This document shows, piece after piece, positions 20,358 through 33,305 of a DNA stretch of 64,000 nt. Below the pieces are notes generated by a model. The model did no database searches and had not been told where the DNA came from. It saw only the letters and a program-made list of their open reading frames with translations. Source of the stretch: Amorphophallus konjac (lineage: Eukaryota > Streptophyta > Magnoliopsida > Alismatales > Araceae). Positions within the stretch are counted from its first letter, which is position 1. Every line of letters starts with the position of its first letter. The position numbers and the translations under genes were made by a program. The stretch is from positions 180,102,413 to 180,166,412 of the forward strand of contig CM040128.1 of NCBI GenBank assembly GCA_022559845.1. The letters run 5' to 3'.

Positions 20358-22922
20358 ATCTCTCCCTTTTTGATGATGGCAACACTATGAGTCATACTAA
20401 CTTGATCAAATATTTCTCCCCCTTTGACTTCAGCAAAAAGACATGAATTGAAGAGGGAAGAATAAGATTGCAAAAGATGAGTGAAGTAAAAGCTCCCCCT
20501 TTACTAAGCTCCCCCTTAACAGAAACATTTTGATAGTTGGAACCAATTGTGATGAAGGGAGAATATCAGTAAAAGCACAGGGACACTCAAGAAAGGTGAC
20601 TAGATCTTCCCCTTTAAGAAAAGCACTCATCATGACATGGAAGCTCCCCCTGATTGGATGGAGTGAAGTGATGAGCATCCATCAGCAAAACACATGGGTA
20701 TCCAAGAATTACCACAAACTGTAATCACAGTGGATAAGTGAGGAGGACAGATTTTCAGTAGCACACTACAAGGATGAACTCTGGTTACCCAAAGAACTGC
20801 AAGTACACAGGTTAAACTGAGAGAAGTGCCTCTCATATATGACAACCAGTCTGAATCAAAACACAGCGATAAAGAGCCATAGGATGAGCAGAGTCAACAA
20901 TTAGTGATAATTGAGATATTGAACTTTTCAGTAAGATACCAACTTCATAGAGCATAATTTTAAGTTCTAGATTCTTCCATTATAGAAGCTTATGAAACCT
21001 TGATTGTCAGATATGGTTTAAGAATGATGTAAACTGAAATTTTTCAAAGAAAAATTGTACTCATATCTGAACCAACTCTTAATAAAAAAAACTACAAGCT
21101 CATATAAGATTCTAGTTCAACCAACTTCCATCTTACTTAGTTTTCTTTCCATGACAACTTTAAGAGAAACATGAGTGAATGCACCTGAATTTTAATTGTT
21201 CTTTCAGAAATTGATTTACACATGTTCAAAAAAAAAATTTTAATGAACAATTTTGGTTCATCAGCACCTTTTGACGTGGGGAAACACCTTGATCAGAGGT
21301 CAGAATCCCCAGTTACACAGTGTGACAACCGTATTGCTTCTTCCATTTTAGAGAACAGAGGTAGCATTAAAAGTATCTTTGGCATGAGGATACACCTTGA
21401 TCAGAGGCTAGAATCCCCAATTACTCAATACAACTATGCCATTGCTCTGCCATATTTTCACAATAATTTCCAATCATCTCTTTAAGCAAAGTTAACCATG
21501 GTACTTCATGACACAATCCTTTGGACAGGTTTCTCAGTAACCACAGTCATTGCTCTGTCCATACTTTTACTCAAAATGGATTCAGAACAAATTAGATGTT
21601 TAGGAACAACCACATACACTATATATCTCAATCAGCGTAGACATGGATATCAACTTTTCAGATTTCAGAGAGTCTTAAATGAATTTACATGAAGCAGACA
21701 GTTAAAGTTTATTAAGAGGTTGAAACAGATATTTTTCAAGCTCCTTGTGACCAAACAAGAGTACATAAGACTTAAACCAATTCCAGTTAACAAATGTTCT
21801 TAAGCATGTATAATGGAAGGTTCCTCATTAAAGATGTTTTAGCTTTTATGAAGTAGTATTCAGGCTGAAGATTTACTTCATATCTCAGCTTAGTAATTCA
21901 AGTGAGAATATTCAACAGACAGTATGAATTCTGAGACATTGTAGTAAAGAAGCTGCTCTTGAGCATAGAAGTTCAAAGATGACTGAATAGAAGTGAAGCT
22001 CTCCTTCAGCAGATTTAGGAGAGACAGACAGATACCTATAAGGTGTGAATTCAGATTTTGAACAACTTTAGAAGCAGTCAAGAAATATCGTTTGATACCA
22101 CTTTGATGATGGAAACACTGACATTACAAATATGACTAGATGAGTCAAAAAGATAGACATGAAGAGTTCAGACAAAGACACTACTTAACGGATTAAGCAT
22201 GCTATGCAATGACTCCCCCTACCTAAAGACACTGAAACAACCTATATGTCATGAAGACAATGCAGATGATGAATGACTATGCAAGAACAGATTTAACATG
22301 CTATGCAGTAAATCTAAAAACAGTTGTGTGATTTCAAGAGTATGAATAATGCTCCCCCTAAATGTATGCATTCAATCTATCTTTTTGGCATTTTCAATGT
22401 AATGAAATGCAATGCAATTAACTACATGTATGCATGGGCATGAAGCAAAATATTCACATAAAGATGCAGACATTCTCTGATATGCAAATTTGACCCTTGG
22501 TACTTGGCGGAGAACTTGGTCTAAAAGACCATCTCACACAAAGTAAGAATCTCCAGACAGATTTCCTCTTCCCTTTAGTAGCTTACCATTTGATATACCA
22601 AAGTGGTCATGCATGACAATGCAATACCAACAGTCCTATATGCATCAGATTTTCAATGATTGTATGTCAAGTGCATGATTATGCAATACTCATATATGCA
22701 CTCAGCTCAAAGTACAAACAAGAAAGCCCACAATGCTCAATGCAAGAGTCAAACCAAATAAAAAGTATGTATGCATGAAACTATGACTTATCAACTCAAC
22801 CATAAATTTCATTTGAACAGATGTGAGGAATTTACCTGAATGGGGTTTTATCAACTTGGGTGCCTTGGTTTATTCCCCCCCCCTTTTTTTCAGCTTCCAA
22901 GGCACACCTGCAAGTTAGCACA
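20358..22922 (-). other. C 3' noncoding region with several polypurine tracts
   Basis: About 2.6 kb without a pol frame. Minus-strand AAGGGGGAG-type tracts occur next to the LTR (about 20358-20372) and near 20416, 20488, 20508, 20643, 22209 and 22350; multiple such tracts are a Sirevirus trait. A duplicated module around CTTGATCAGAGG (21285, 21395) is shared with B and D. A stem GGTCT/AGACC at 22518-22530 lies in a block conserved with D at 56435. Confidence 0.75.
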
Positions 22923-25117
22923 CTATTTTGCATGGGCAGGTACCCAAACAGTCTTGGGCCCTTCATGGTTAATAGTGACACCTTTGACATGTGTTCTAAA
23001 CAACCTCTTAGCATGTAGGTCATCAGATCTCATCAAATAGCAATTATTCATTGAATGACCTAATGTACCACAATAATAGCAAGATGGAGCAGATTTCAGA
23101 TTTGATTTATGCACATTCTTATTAGCATGAATTCTATGTGCATATGCATGAAAATTTCTGTTAATAGAATTAAAATTCTGTTGACCAAAACAAGCCAGCC
23201 AACAGTCAGCAGCTCTATGGCCTGGCTTCCCACATTCAAAACATGTAAGTGTTTTCCTTTCAAACACAAATCCATTTCTACCAAAAATGTTTCTATTGAC
23301 TGGGAATTTACCAGATTTATTGTCAAACTTCCTTCCCTGAGCATGCCAACATTGGGCTGCAGTGTGGCCCATCTTGCCACAGTGAAGACATGAGTTAGAA
23401 TTTCTTCCACCAGCCCTCAGCCAGCATTCGGATATCTTATGACCTAATTTTCCACAATTGAAGCATGTCATATGCTGGTTTATTGAACCAAATTTGTTCT
23501 TGTTAACAACATGACTGTTTGCAAGAAATTTAGCATGATATGAATGTGATTTTTCCTTATCACTTGCAAACCAGCACTGTGCAATTGTGTGTCCTAATTT
23601 ACCACAGTGGAAACATTCAATTTTTTTTTCTGAATTGAAGGATTTCTATCATGAAGTTTCCTAGCAGTCATATCATCCTTCTCCATCAATTTACATTCAT
23701 GCATCAGATGACCAAATTTATGATAATAATGGCATGTCATTATCTTTTTAGATGCATGTGAATGTGTGTGAGAACTGTGATCAACATGCCCTAGTGAACC
23801 CTTTTTATTTATTTTCTGTTTTCCAATCTTTTTCTGATTTTTGTTCTGTTTTTCGGTTTTTTGAACAATGGGCTGTTTATTTTTTGAAGTGGTGGCTACA
23901 TTTGAAGCTTTTACAAAAGATGTCATCAACTTGCTCTGAAATTCTTTCTTGTTGGCATTATTGTAGCCCAGCCCTTCCTTCCTAGTGTTGATTTTTACAC
24001 CTAGTAGCTTGTCAAGGTTTTTCTGCCCACTTACGAATTGACAAAGAATTGTTCATATCATTTATTTTAGATTGAAGAGAAGAGACCTGATGTTCATAGT
24101 TGACTATATCTTCTTCACAGACCAGAATTTGTTGATGCATCACATCATTCAAAGTTTTAAGGGTATCAATTTCTGATTTCAGTTTGAGCTCATTTTGATT
24201 TTCATCAACAGATTTTCCTTTTTCAAATGTCAGTAATCTCTCTGACATGGTGGAGTTCAACTATTTTAGTTTCTCAATTTCCTCCTTTAGACTAGTGTTC
24301 TCCTGCTCAAGTTTATCATCATCAAACAAAACATCAGTTAGGAAACTTGGATATTCTGATTTACAGTTTTCGAAGTTTTTCTGAAACTTTAAGTTCGCAA
24401 CACTAACAGCCTTGAACTCTTCATTGATCAATCTATTTTCATTCTCAAGACTGATTAGTTTTTGTTCAGATTCTGACATTGTTTTCTGAGTTTAGTGTTT
24501 TCAGGTTTAACATGATCAAGTTCTGATTGGATTCCATCTAGTTTCGACACTTGTCTTCTGAGTATCTCATTTTCAGTTTTCAGAATTTTAGGATTTTCAA
24601 GATTTTCAGTTCCAGAAATAGGATCCCCTAGACTTGTTAACTTCTTTATCAGACTTTTATTCTTCTTCCTCAATTTTTCATGGGAGTGTAACAGATTAGC
24701 ATAGGCATCTTCCCAGTCATCTAAAGTGTAACTATCGAAAGGATTGATTACCTTTTCAGCATCTTCAAATGCATCTTGATCAGTGCTATGGTCGTTCTTA
24801 TCAGCCATCAGGCAGCTGTCCTCATTCATCCTCTGAGCTAGCTTCAACTGATCCAGAATGTCCTTAGCGGACCTGCAGTCATAAAAACAAGAATGTAGAG
24901 CCTTGTCAGTAGCTTCTTTCATTAATTTCAAAACTTTCTGATTCTCTCCATTTCTTGATCTGTCACTTTTAGTCCATTTGGACTCTTCCTGTGGCAGTCT
25001 ATGAGGACCATGTGAAATTAGCTTCCACAGATCCGGATCCATTAAATTCACATAGTTATGTAGACTGCTAACCCATGAGTTAAAGTTAAAGCCATTGAAA
25101 ACCGGTGGGGAACCCAT
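22923..25117 (-). pseudogene. gag: gag of element C with six zinc knuckles
   Basis: The frame starts at ATG 25117 (MGSPPVFNGFNFNSW), just inside the primer site. The N-terminal half resembles copia gag (LWKLISHGPH, then CRSAKDILDQLKLAQ), the middle is coiled-coil, and the C-terminal half carries CCHC knuckles: one degenerate (CHYYHKFGHLMHEC) and five good (CFHCGKLGHTIAQC, CFNCGKLGHKISEC, CLHCGKMGHTAAQC, CFECGKPGHRAADC, CYYCGTLGHSMNNC). It ends GPKTVWVPAHAK and stop, the point where protease begins in B. Frame changes occur near 24470, between 24012 and 23929, and between 23594 and 23471, with a stop at 24261-24263, so it is not translatable as one protein. Gag would coat the element RNA in cytoplasmic particles. 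Confidence 0.82.
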
Positions 25118-25224
25118 TGATTAAATCGGCAAGCAGATTAATGCAGCAGAGAGTATATTCAGAAATGCACCAAAGATAACAGGATCCTCTGCAGATCGTT
25201 GGATCTGTTCAGTCAGAGACCTAC

Positions 25225-25238
25225 GCTCTGATACCAAT
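25225..25238 (-). other. Primer binding site of C
   Basis: Minus-strand ATTGGTATCAGAGC follows the 5' LTR end and matches the initiator-Met tRNA primer site used by copia elements. Confidence 0.85.
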
Positions 25239-25574
25239 TGATAGGATGCAAGGCCTGGATACAGAGGGGGGGGGTGAATGTATCCTGCTCCAAATATCAC
25301 CCAATTAAAATCCTAATGCTCAAATATGCGGAATTAAGAGCAGTTGATGAAAAGTGCTGAAAATACTTAGAAGGAACTCAGCAAGACAACACAAATCTAT
25401 TAGCCCTTACACGCTCCTAAGCAAGCATCTAAAGAGCGCAGCAGAGAAAATAACATATAAGGAAAAACAAACCATAAGTGAACACCAAGATTTTTTAGGT
25501 GGTTCGGTCCAAAGACCTACGTCTACCCCTCACTCCAAACCGGAGTGAGGCTTCCACTAGCTAGGCTAGAAACT
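25239..25574 (-). repeat. Right (5') LTR of C, first segment
   Basis: It starts TGATAGGATGCAAGGCC and matches 14065-14400. The stem CCTCACTCC/GGAGTGAGG is at 25528-25550. It is broken by solo LTR G2 and resumes at 27745. Confidence 0.88.
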
Positions 25575-27739
25575 TGATGAGGGCATCTCACGACACTCCC
25601 TCTAGTTTGGTCGTCTGCACACTCTTGATATGGTCTGATCATGGTCTCCACTTGTTATCTTCATTTTCCCAGTGTCATTTATGTATTTTCCTTTTATTGA
25701 GTCCTATCTTATGTATTTTCCTTTATTGAGTCATGTGGTTCTAGCCCATTTCCCTTATTTTGCTTAAACTGGGCCTTATGTCCTTAGTTATGGGCCCATA
25801 GGATTGAGTCTAGGATATGCTCGGTCTTTTGTCCATTGTCAAGGACATTTTGGTCATGAAAAGAGTGGTTGCCTATAAATAGGCCCCATCTCTCCACTTG
25901 TAGTCACTCTTGATGAATATTGAAAAAAACCACCTCTTATTATCTCTCAACTCTCTCTCTTACTCACTATATCTCTCAATCTCTCTCTCATTCTCTCTCT
26001 CCCCAAGGGGAGTTCGACCCTCCCTCTCTCTCCTCTTCCCCCCTCACTTACTCCAACCCCCAACCACCTCCACTACCTCACCCACCTCCATTAAGGCTCT
26101 CCCCTTCCCCATAGCCCTTCATTTACTTCCCCTCCTTGTCCCAAAGCAACTCTTCCACCTCCCAACACAATTCCCCCACTTCCCCACACAAATCCCACCA
26201 CTTCCAAGGCCAATTTCGAATTTGAACCTTCCCTCCCATAGCCATTAGAATCATCTTGCCCCTTCTTCTCTCTTGGTCACCCCCTTCCCCACCTCATCTT
26301 CTTCTTCACATTCTTACCCTGCTTCAGGAAACAGAATTACAGCAACTTGCAGAGGAGGCCACGGTCACCCATCAACGACTCAGGGAGCAAGGGCTACATT
26401 TCCAGAATCATCTGCAAGCCAGCTTTCAAGGCGAGGTGGTTTCGTCGGCATCCGAGTTCGGTGCTGTCCGCAATCACCATTCTTCTCCGACTGCGCCGAA
26501 CCTCTCAGATCCGGAGCCAGAGCTGCAGAGACGACTCACCCACGGCTAACCTTGAAGGAACCAGTTTTCAAGGTCTTCTACAAAGTTCTTCCTCCCTCTG
26601 TCAGCGTCCAGGAACAGAAGGCGGAACCCCGTTCGGCATCCGACAACCAGAGTTACTATTTTTCTACCACAACCATGCCGGTCTGCCTCCTCACTGTCTG
26701 CACCGACCTCCGTCCACTTCTCTGGACACCCAGTTCATCTCCGACATCAGAAGACGTCCCCGTTTGTTTTGTTGCAAAGAAGACTCCTCCAAGATTCCAA
26801 AGAGTCCAGCGGTTCCAGCTTCGGAGCTCCGGAGCGATCGTGGTACCTTCTGCAACCTGCTGTTGCAGACAGAGCTCGACCAGCAACCAGAGCTGCATCC
26901 ACCTTCCAGCCACCGGTGCGGTCAGCCCTGAGAATCATAGCTTCCCCAAAAATTCAAGCTTCATCCCCTATCAGTTGGCAAACGTTTGGCGTTGGTTTCG
27001 TCGCAATCCAAGCTTCGTGGAATTTTTAGCTGCCACAACACCGATCCACTGTCCAGAAAACCTGCAGGTGGGCAGAACCGGCGAAGCTCGGAATCTCGAT
27101 CTCCTTTGCATTTCTCCCCACCCCGCTTGGCCGGCTGAAGGCCCCTCCCTGCGTGGAGGTAGTTTTGAATGTACTAAGTGTAACCCCCACCCCAAGATCA
27201 CCCCTCCTGCGAGAGGAGTAGTGCTGTACCCTTTACATTTTCAGGTCAAGTTACACCGCCGCGGCGATCGGGTGCATGCCCTCGCCTCCCAGCGCGCCCT
27301 CGTCTCCGAACGGGATCGGTGTCTTCACACCGATCAGGTGAGCTTCTGGTACTACCCTTTGTAGCCTTATTCCTGCTAGCTTAGTATTGCTTTGATTGCT
27401 CGTCGGCGGTGAGAAGAGAGTTCGAATTTGCATGCTAGTTTGTTAGTGTCCACCGCGGACCGCGAGAGAGTGTCACCCAAACCCCGCCTTGCGGGCCAGC
27501 CACCCACGAAGTTGGGTATCCTAGACTCTTTGGAGTCAGCCGTAGCATTGTAAGTCCATTAGAACAATTGGGTCCCATCCCGGACCCTCATCATTATCCC
27601 CCGGACCCACCGGGTGAGCGTGTGAACTGTGTGAGCAAAAATCGTCGATTGTGAGAATCATTGAGTGCTTGTATGCTTGCGGGTCTAAGTCCTAGGGTCA
27701 TATCATCCTCTTTAGTGGTCTTTGGGCTGTGCCACATCA
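25575..27739 (+). mobile_element. Solo LTR G2
   Basis: A 2165-bp block starting TGATGAGG and ending CCACATCA is absent at the same place in C's left LTR. It is flanked by AAACT at 25570-25574 and 27740-27744. It has a TATA box (CTATAAATA, 25873), a CT-rich leader, and regions matching G1 (for example near 27187 and 19461). The 363-codon frame at 26273-27364 shows no recognisable domain and is taken as chance. Confidence 0.85.
25873..25881 (+). promoter_or_regulatory. TATA box of G2
   Basis: GCCTATAAATAGGCCCC is a near-ideal plant TATA box about 300 bp into the LTR. Confidence 0.65.
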
Positions 27740-28443
27740 AAACTGCAGACTCAGTCTGCAACAAATTGCTGCCACACAGCTTGACCAGGGGAACAACCTC
27801 CCCTCTTCCTCCCAACCGGAGGGACACCCCAAGTGACTCCCAGCCCCATGGAAACCAGAGACACAAGTCTCTCTTCCTCTAGACCAGGAGGGAACACCTA
27901 GTCTTGCAACCACAAGACCAGAACCGGAGGACCAATCCTCCCTTCCTCCAAACCGGAGGGAAACCTAGAGACCTAAGTCTCTCTTCCTCTGAAACCTAGA
28001 GGGAAGCACAGGTGACACCAAGCCACCTGCTAACTAGAGGTCTCGGACCTCTCTTCCTCCCAACCGGAGGGAACCCGACCTCACACAAGAGAATCGGAAG
28101 AACAACTGGTGAATGGTTAAAAAGAAAAACAAAAACGCAACAACAGAAAGCTGGAAGAGTAAAATCAAACTGTGGCTCTCGCAGGAGCTGGCTGGCCTGG
28201 ATTTGATCCACGGTCCAGCAAAAATAGATTTTCAGTTGTGGCTTCCTTTGCTCTAGCTCTCTCTTCTTCTCACTCTTCTTTTTCTTCTCTTTCGCAGGCT
28301 CTCTCTCTGTCTCTTCTTTCTTCTTTCTTCTTCTTCTTTCTTCTTCTTCTGCTCACTGCCTTTCTGCAGCTCTATCTCGATCACTCTCTTCCTCTTTCTT
28401 ATCTGATCTTCCTTATCGTCTTCTCCAGATGGAGGCGACTGTG

Positions 28444-28452
28444 TATTTATAG
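28444..28452 (-). promoter_or_regulatory. TATA box of C 5' LTR
   Basis: Minus-strand CTATAAATA in the 5' LTR. CACGTG boxes lie upstream in the sense direction (about 28480 and 28506). Confidence 0.65.
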
Positions 28453-28567
28453 CTGCAGCAATTAGGGCATTATCCTCGGATCACGTGCCAGGTGCCAACC
28501 TCGGATCACGTGCACTTCAAGGCTTTACGAACAGTACCTATCACACAGACATAAGAAGATATCAGTT

Positions 28568-30590
28568 GGATGTATATACTTGGTTCAGGTTGTTAACAAA
28601 GTGTGTACATGCAAGATGCAACTTGAGTGTATAGACTTGAAGGTTAACTGAGTGTACAGACTTCGTGTGAAGGATAGAGTGTATAGACTTGAACACTTAA
28701 CAATCGAGTGTATAGACTTGAGGTTAACAATCGAGTGTATAGGGTTGAAGGCCTAACAATCGAGTGTATAGACTTGAGGTTAACAGAGTGTACAAACTTC
28801 GTGTGAAGGATATGCATATGTGCTGAAGTGTGTATAGACTTGCTGATCAAAGGAACAGAATGTATGGACTTGGTTGATGACAATGCAATGTATGGACTTT
28901 GATGAACATATGCATTGTATGGACTTAACGACCCAACCGATGTATAGACTTAGAAACAGCAATGAAGCAAGTGTGTACAATGTGAGAGAGTGTATAGACT
29001 TAGCCAACTTGAGACACTGTACAGACTATGATGCACAAGTAATGCATAGACTTCGTGATGCCAACAGACAATGATTGTGCAGACTTGTTTTGAACAATGC
29101 ACGCTGTATAGACTTGCAATGCAAAGGCTGATGTATAGACTTGGTAGACTAGGGGGTCGACGCATCAAAGAAAGGGGTCGACCCATGATGCATGGATGTA
29201 TGGACTTGAAGATTCGAAGCCCCACAATGTTTAGACTTTAAGATGCATACGCCAAGGCTGTACATACTTGAAAAGACGATGCACTGTAGGCTGCCAGACT
29301 CTGTACAGACTTGCAGCTTGAGACGCTTACAGAGACGGACCACTGTATAGACTTCAAGTCCAAGTGAGACAGTGGTTGTACAGACTTGGGAGGCTTGACA
29401 CAGTGATGTACAGACATTGTGATGAATAGACTTAGAAGCATTTGCCAAGGCTGTACAGACTTCAGGTTGAACGTGTGTGCTGTGAGCAATGTATAGACTT
29501 GGTGAGCTACAAAGCACAATGAGTAGACTTGAAATGGGAAAGGGCTGTACAGACTTGAGCAATGCAAAGGCAATCGGATGTATAGACTTCATGATGAGTA
29601 GACATGCCAAACCAACTGAACCGTGTACATACTTGAACAAGCAGAGTCTGTACAGACTTGAAGATTCATGATGTATAGACTTTGGCAAGAGACTGGCTGT
29701 ACAGACTTCAACACAGCTGTGATGTACAGGCTTCGACAAAGCAGCGTTGTACAGACTTGATGAAGCTTCAGATGAATGAATGTATAGACTTCCCAAACGA
29801 ATGTACAGACTTCAGAAGATGAAGACTCTGTATAGACTTGAGTGCCTGAAACAGTGCTCTATACAGACTCGCCACCGACCAATGTATAGACTTGAAGACC
29901 ATGAGCCAATGTATAGACTTTGCCTTAAAAATGAATGTATAGACTTTGAAACAGAAGTCAGGCACCCGATGTGTAGACTTGGCCAGAACGTAGGGAAAGG
30001 TATGAATGTATAGACTTGGCCAGAACGTAGGGAAATGCGCCAATGTGCAGACTTGATCATCCAGCTGTGTATAGACTTTGTTTCGAGCAACATAGGTAAA
30101 AAAGACAATGTATAGACTTTGCATAGGAGTTCCTGATGCGATGTACAGACTTGGAGTGCCGAAGCCATTATATAGACTTGGCGTGCCGAGGCCATTGTAT
30201 AGACTTGGCGAATGGCTTGAAACACAAGGACGCTGCTCGCTGTACAAACTTGAGGTTTCAACAGAATGATGTACAGACTCTGAGAATGGCTTGAGACATA
30301 GAAACGCAGCTCGCTGTATAGACTTGATCAAGGCAGCTGAACAATGTACACACTTCCAATGTATAGACTTCTCATGAACAGTCCGATGTGCATACTTCCC
30401 TTCGATGCATCTACAGTGCAATGTATTGACTTTGAAGAATATGTACATGGCGCTGTACAGACTTTGAATGAAGAGCCCAATGTACAGACTTGGATGCCCA
30501 AAGGTAATGTATAGACTTGTAAGACACTCATGCACTGAAGATGTATAGACTCTGAAGAAATGAGAACAATGCACTCTGTACAGACCAAGA
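28568..30590 (-). repeat. AAGTCTRTACA array in C 5' LTR
   Basis: About 2 kb of U3 is filled with the 11-mer on the minus (sense) strand, spaced irregularly by 20-60 bp. The copy order and spacers match the left LTR, so the array predates this insertion. Confidence 0.9.
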
Positions 30591-30905
30591 GATCTGGGGG
30601 GTCGACCCATCAGGAAGGGGGGTCGACCCACTTCTGTCCAGACAATGCAGAGAGAGTGATACACTGGCTGAGCATCAAACAATTCAGATAAAATGCAATT
30701 ATGAAATGCATCAACAACTATGAAATGCACCAATGCACATACCACATAGCCTCAGCCTGTTCGTTGGTTATGTCATTCAGATAAGATGTTCAATGAAGCA
30801 TGCCTATGCAACACAATGCAACACAAATATATTCATATGCAGATTCAAATAGATGATGACTTATAGTGTTTGCTATCATCAAAATCACAGGGACACAACA
30901 AGTTG

Positions 30906-31378
30906 CACTGTATAGACTTTAACAAAATGCCTAAGACGCTGCATGAGACACAAGACAGATAGACAGTGTATAGACTTGCACTCTGGGGGTGTCGACGCAT
31001 CTAAGAAGGGGAACAGTGTACAGACTTAGCTAATGCAATGTACACACTTACTGCGTTGACGCTGCATGAGACACTAGACAGACAGACAGTGTATAGACTT
31101 GCACTCTGGGGGTGTCGACCCACCTAAGAAGGGGGTCGACCCACTACTGTCCAGACTAAACAAGGAAAAGTATAGGCTCTATGTTCATGCTGCAATGCAC
31201 TGTGTAGACCTGTGAGTGTGTGCATAATAATATATAGACTCTGACTGCATTATATACACAGACAACCCAATCAAAACAATTTCATCAAAATAAGAACAGT
31301 TGCCAATCAATCAAAACAAGCTGTTGCCAATGAAGTAAAACTTATTGTCAACATCATCAACACAGAGGGGTCACAACA
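30906..31378 (-). repeat. Left (3') LTR of B, second segment
   Basis: It resumes the B LTR after C and its target duplication, matches 40595-41067, and ends GGGGTCACAACA at 31378. GGGGTGTCGACGCA and GGGGTCGACCCA repeats lie at about 30985-31145. Confidence 0.88.
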
Positions 31379-33305
31379 ATATCCCCCTTTTTGATGATGG
31401 CAACACCCTATTATATAGAATAGCAACAACCTGTTATGCAGATGCATTTTTGATGAAGGACATGATTTCTTATTCAGATTTGTCATGCAGATGCTATGAA
31501 TGACATGCTGAGACATGAACACAACTCTCTGCTCACAAGATCTCCCCCTTTGCCATAGACATGATGCATACTCTCCCCGTTTGCCATAGACATGATGCAT
31601 ACACTTCCCTGGAATGAATTCATCAAATAGACAATATATTCTCCCCCTTTGCCATCAACAAAGAGGAGGGAAAGAAGATGCAAGGGAAGGAACAAGAAGA
31701 ATTAGCTGACTGGCATTCTTAGCAGGTAGTTCAGAAATTGAGCAGCTAAAGCACATAACCTTCAGTCATATGAATTGAGAAACTACTTAGAAAGTGAAGT
31801 TCTGGTTTAAAGGTTATACAAATGAGAGTTCATGCACTACATTCATTGGATAAGGTAGCTGTGCATGATAAAACAATAAACAAGAATCATATTTACATGA
31901 GAGATTCAGTTTCAGAATATCTTACTTTCATAGACTCAGTAGAATATGCTAAGAGATACCAGGTCATGTATTGAAATTAAACAAGTTGATATCCATAAAA
32001 TTTCTTTTGAAGGAACAGTATTTTCAATATTATTTCATTTAGGGCATTCAGGTACCATAAGTCTTTTTACGTAAGGGTATATGTTTATCAGACGCCAATA
32101 CCCCTAGATACTCAACATGATGGACCATTTTGCCTATGATCAAACTCAATAGAACTGATTTACACCTTTTTGTGTGAGGGTACATGTTTATCAGACGTCA
32201 GTTACCCCCAGGTACTCAGTGAAACCAACCTACTGTTTTGATCATTTTATACAGAGATAGTTGATACACCTCATGACATGAGTGTTGTCCACTTCTTTGA
32301 TGGATCACTCAGTTTCTCAGTGATTTACCAGTCATTGCTCTGCCAATGCTATTTTTCAATTAATTTTCAATGTTTTTCAATATCTTTCTTAGTTGTCATT
32401 TATTTGTTTCAGAATGACTTGTTTAAGGACAATACACATACTTAGTTTCTCTAACATGATTTCAGATGAGTTTTTAGATTTCAGATATAATTAGCTTTGT
32501 CTGAAATGAAATAAGATGAGGGTTGAGTGCTTTATCAATTTTCAGCATCCTTATTTACTGATTGTAGTCTTTCAACTCTAAAGATTATAAAATTTAAACC
32601 ATTAAGTCAGTCTTTAAGCAATTAAAGTTCTTTTGAGGGAAGATGTCTATTTTCTATTACTTAATATTAGAACTGACTAAAAGATTGCCATACTGTCAGA
32701 CTCAATCATTCAGAGTCAAAGGATGAATGAACAGAGTCGACGCTGGGAGTTTAAGGCGTCCACGCATCAGTTGAAGAGGCAACAATATAAAACATTGAGA
32801 TAATATCAGTGCGTCGACTCCACGCTATTACAGCGTCAACTCATCAGAATAAGAAGCAGAGGCATTCACAGATCTAGTTCACTGCGTCAACGCCACAGTA
32901 GAGCAGCGTCGACGCAGCAGTTCACCCTGAATTTCTGACAAGACTCCCCCTGTCTATATGCATGTAGTTTTGCAAATGAATGGCAAGAATTAAATGAGAG
33001 AAAGCTTCGACATAGGTCATGGATGAATGATATGCAATGAAAACTATGTCATAAAAAAATTATGAATGATATGCATGTGGTTTTAGACACATTCATGACT
33101 AAATGTTATGCAGTGATTATCATGAGTGTAAAAGAAATGTGAGTGACATGCATGATCATGAGTTTGTTGCTACATTCAACATTCACATATTTTATTCAAG
33201 CCATCAGAGAATTTATTCATTATGCTGAAATTTACACAAACCAAGTTCTCTTCTAAGAAATTTAAACCTCTCATTCCCAAGAGGCTTAGTAAAGATATCA
33301 ACAAT
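31379..33305 (-). other. B 3' noncoding region
   Basis: About 1.9 kb between RNase H and the 3' LTR. Polypurine tracts (minus sense) are next to the LTR (31379-31392) and near 31541, 31573, 31640 and 32943. A duplicated module around TGTTTATCAGACG (32090, 32187) is shared with C and D. A GCGTCGACGC-type module at 32728-32930 is also found in the D LTR. Confidence 0.75.
32728..32930. repeat. GCGTCGACGC hairpin module in B
   Basis: Three pairs of GCGTCGACGC/GCGTCAACGC/GCGTCCACGC motifs separated by about 15-25 bases. The first block (GTCGACGCTGGGAG, then GCGTCCACGC, TTGAAGAGG) matches D at 51709 on the same plus strand although B and D face opposite ways. Confidence 0.75.

Larger units (their letters stand above)
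14065..30900 (-). mobile_element. Element C: gag-only Sirevirus-like element
   Basis: C sits in the left LTR of B. LTRs are 14065-20357 and 25239-30900; both start TGATAGGATGCAAGGCC and end GGGACACAACA on the plus strand. After removing one inserted solo LTR from each, they are 3491 and 3492 bp. The flanks AGCTG (14060-14064) and AGTTG (30901-30905) are a target duplication with one transition. The internal region (20358-25238, 4.9 kb) has a primer site, gag and a noncoding 3' half, but no protease, integrase, RT or RNase H. Confidence 0.88.
27745..30900 (-). repeat. Right (5') LTR of C, second segment
   Basis: It matches 14401-17235 plus 20038-20357. It holds the TTCCTCY hairpins (27797-28076), the TATA box (28444-28452), the AAGTCTRTACA array (about 28568-30590) and GGGGTCGACCCA repeats (about 30598-30632), ending ACACAACA at 30900. 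Confidence 0.9.

Noticed and set aside
26273..27364. 363-codon plus-strand frame in G2
   Set aside because: It lies wholly in a solo LTR, is not kept as one frame in G1, is Pro/Ser/Cys-rich from CT-rich DNA, and shows no domain.
28568..30590. Short repeats with unique spacers resembling a CRISPR array
   Set aside because: Repeats are only about 11 bp, spacing is irregular, there are no cas genes, and the context is a plant LTR.
29768..30745. 325-codon minus-strand frame in the C LTR
   Set aside because: It only translates the AAGTCTRTACA array (KSIH, VYTL, SLYI in the three frames). The motif has no stop in these frames; no domain or start context is present.
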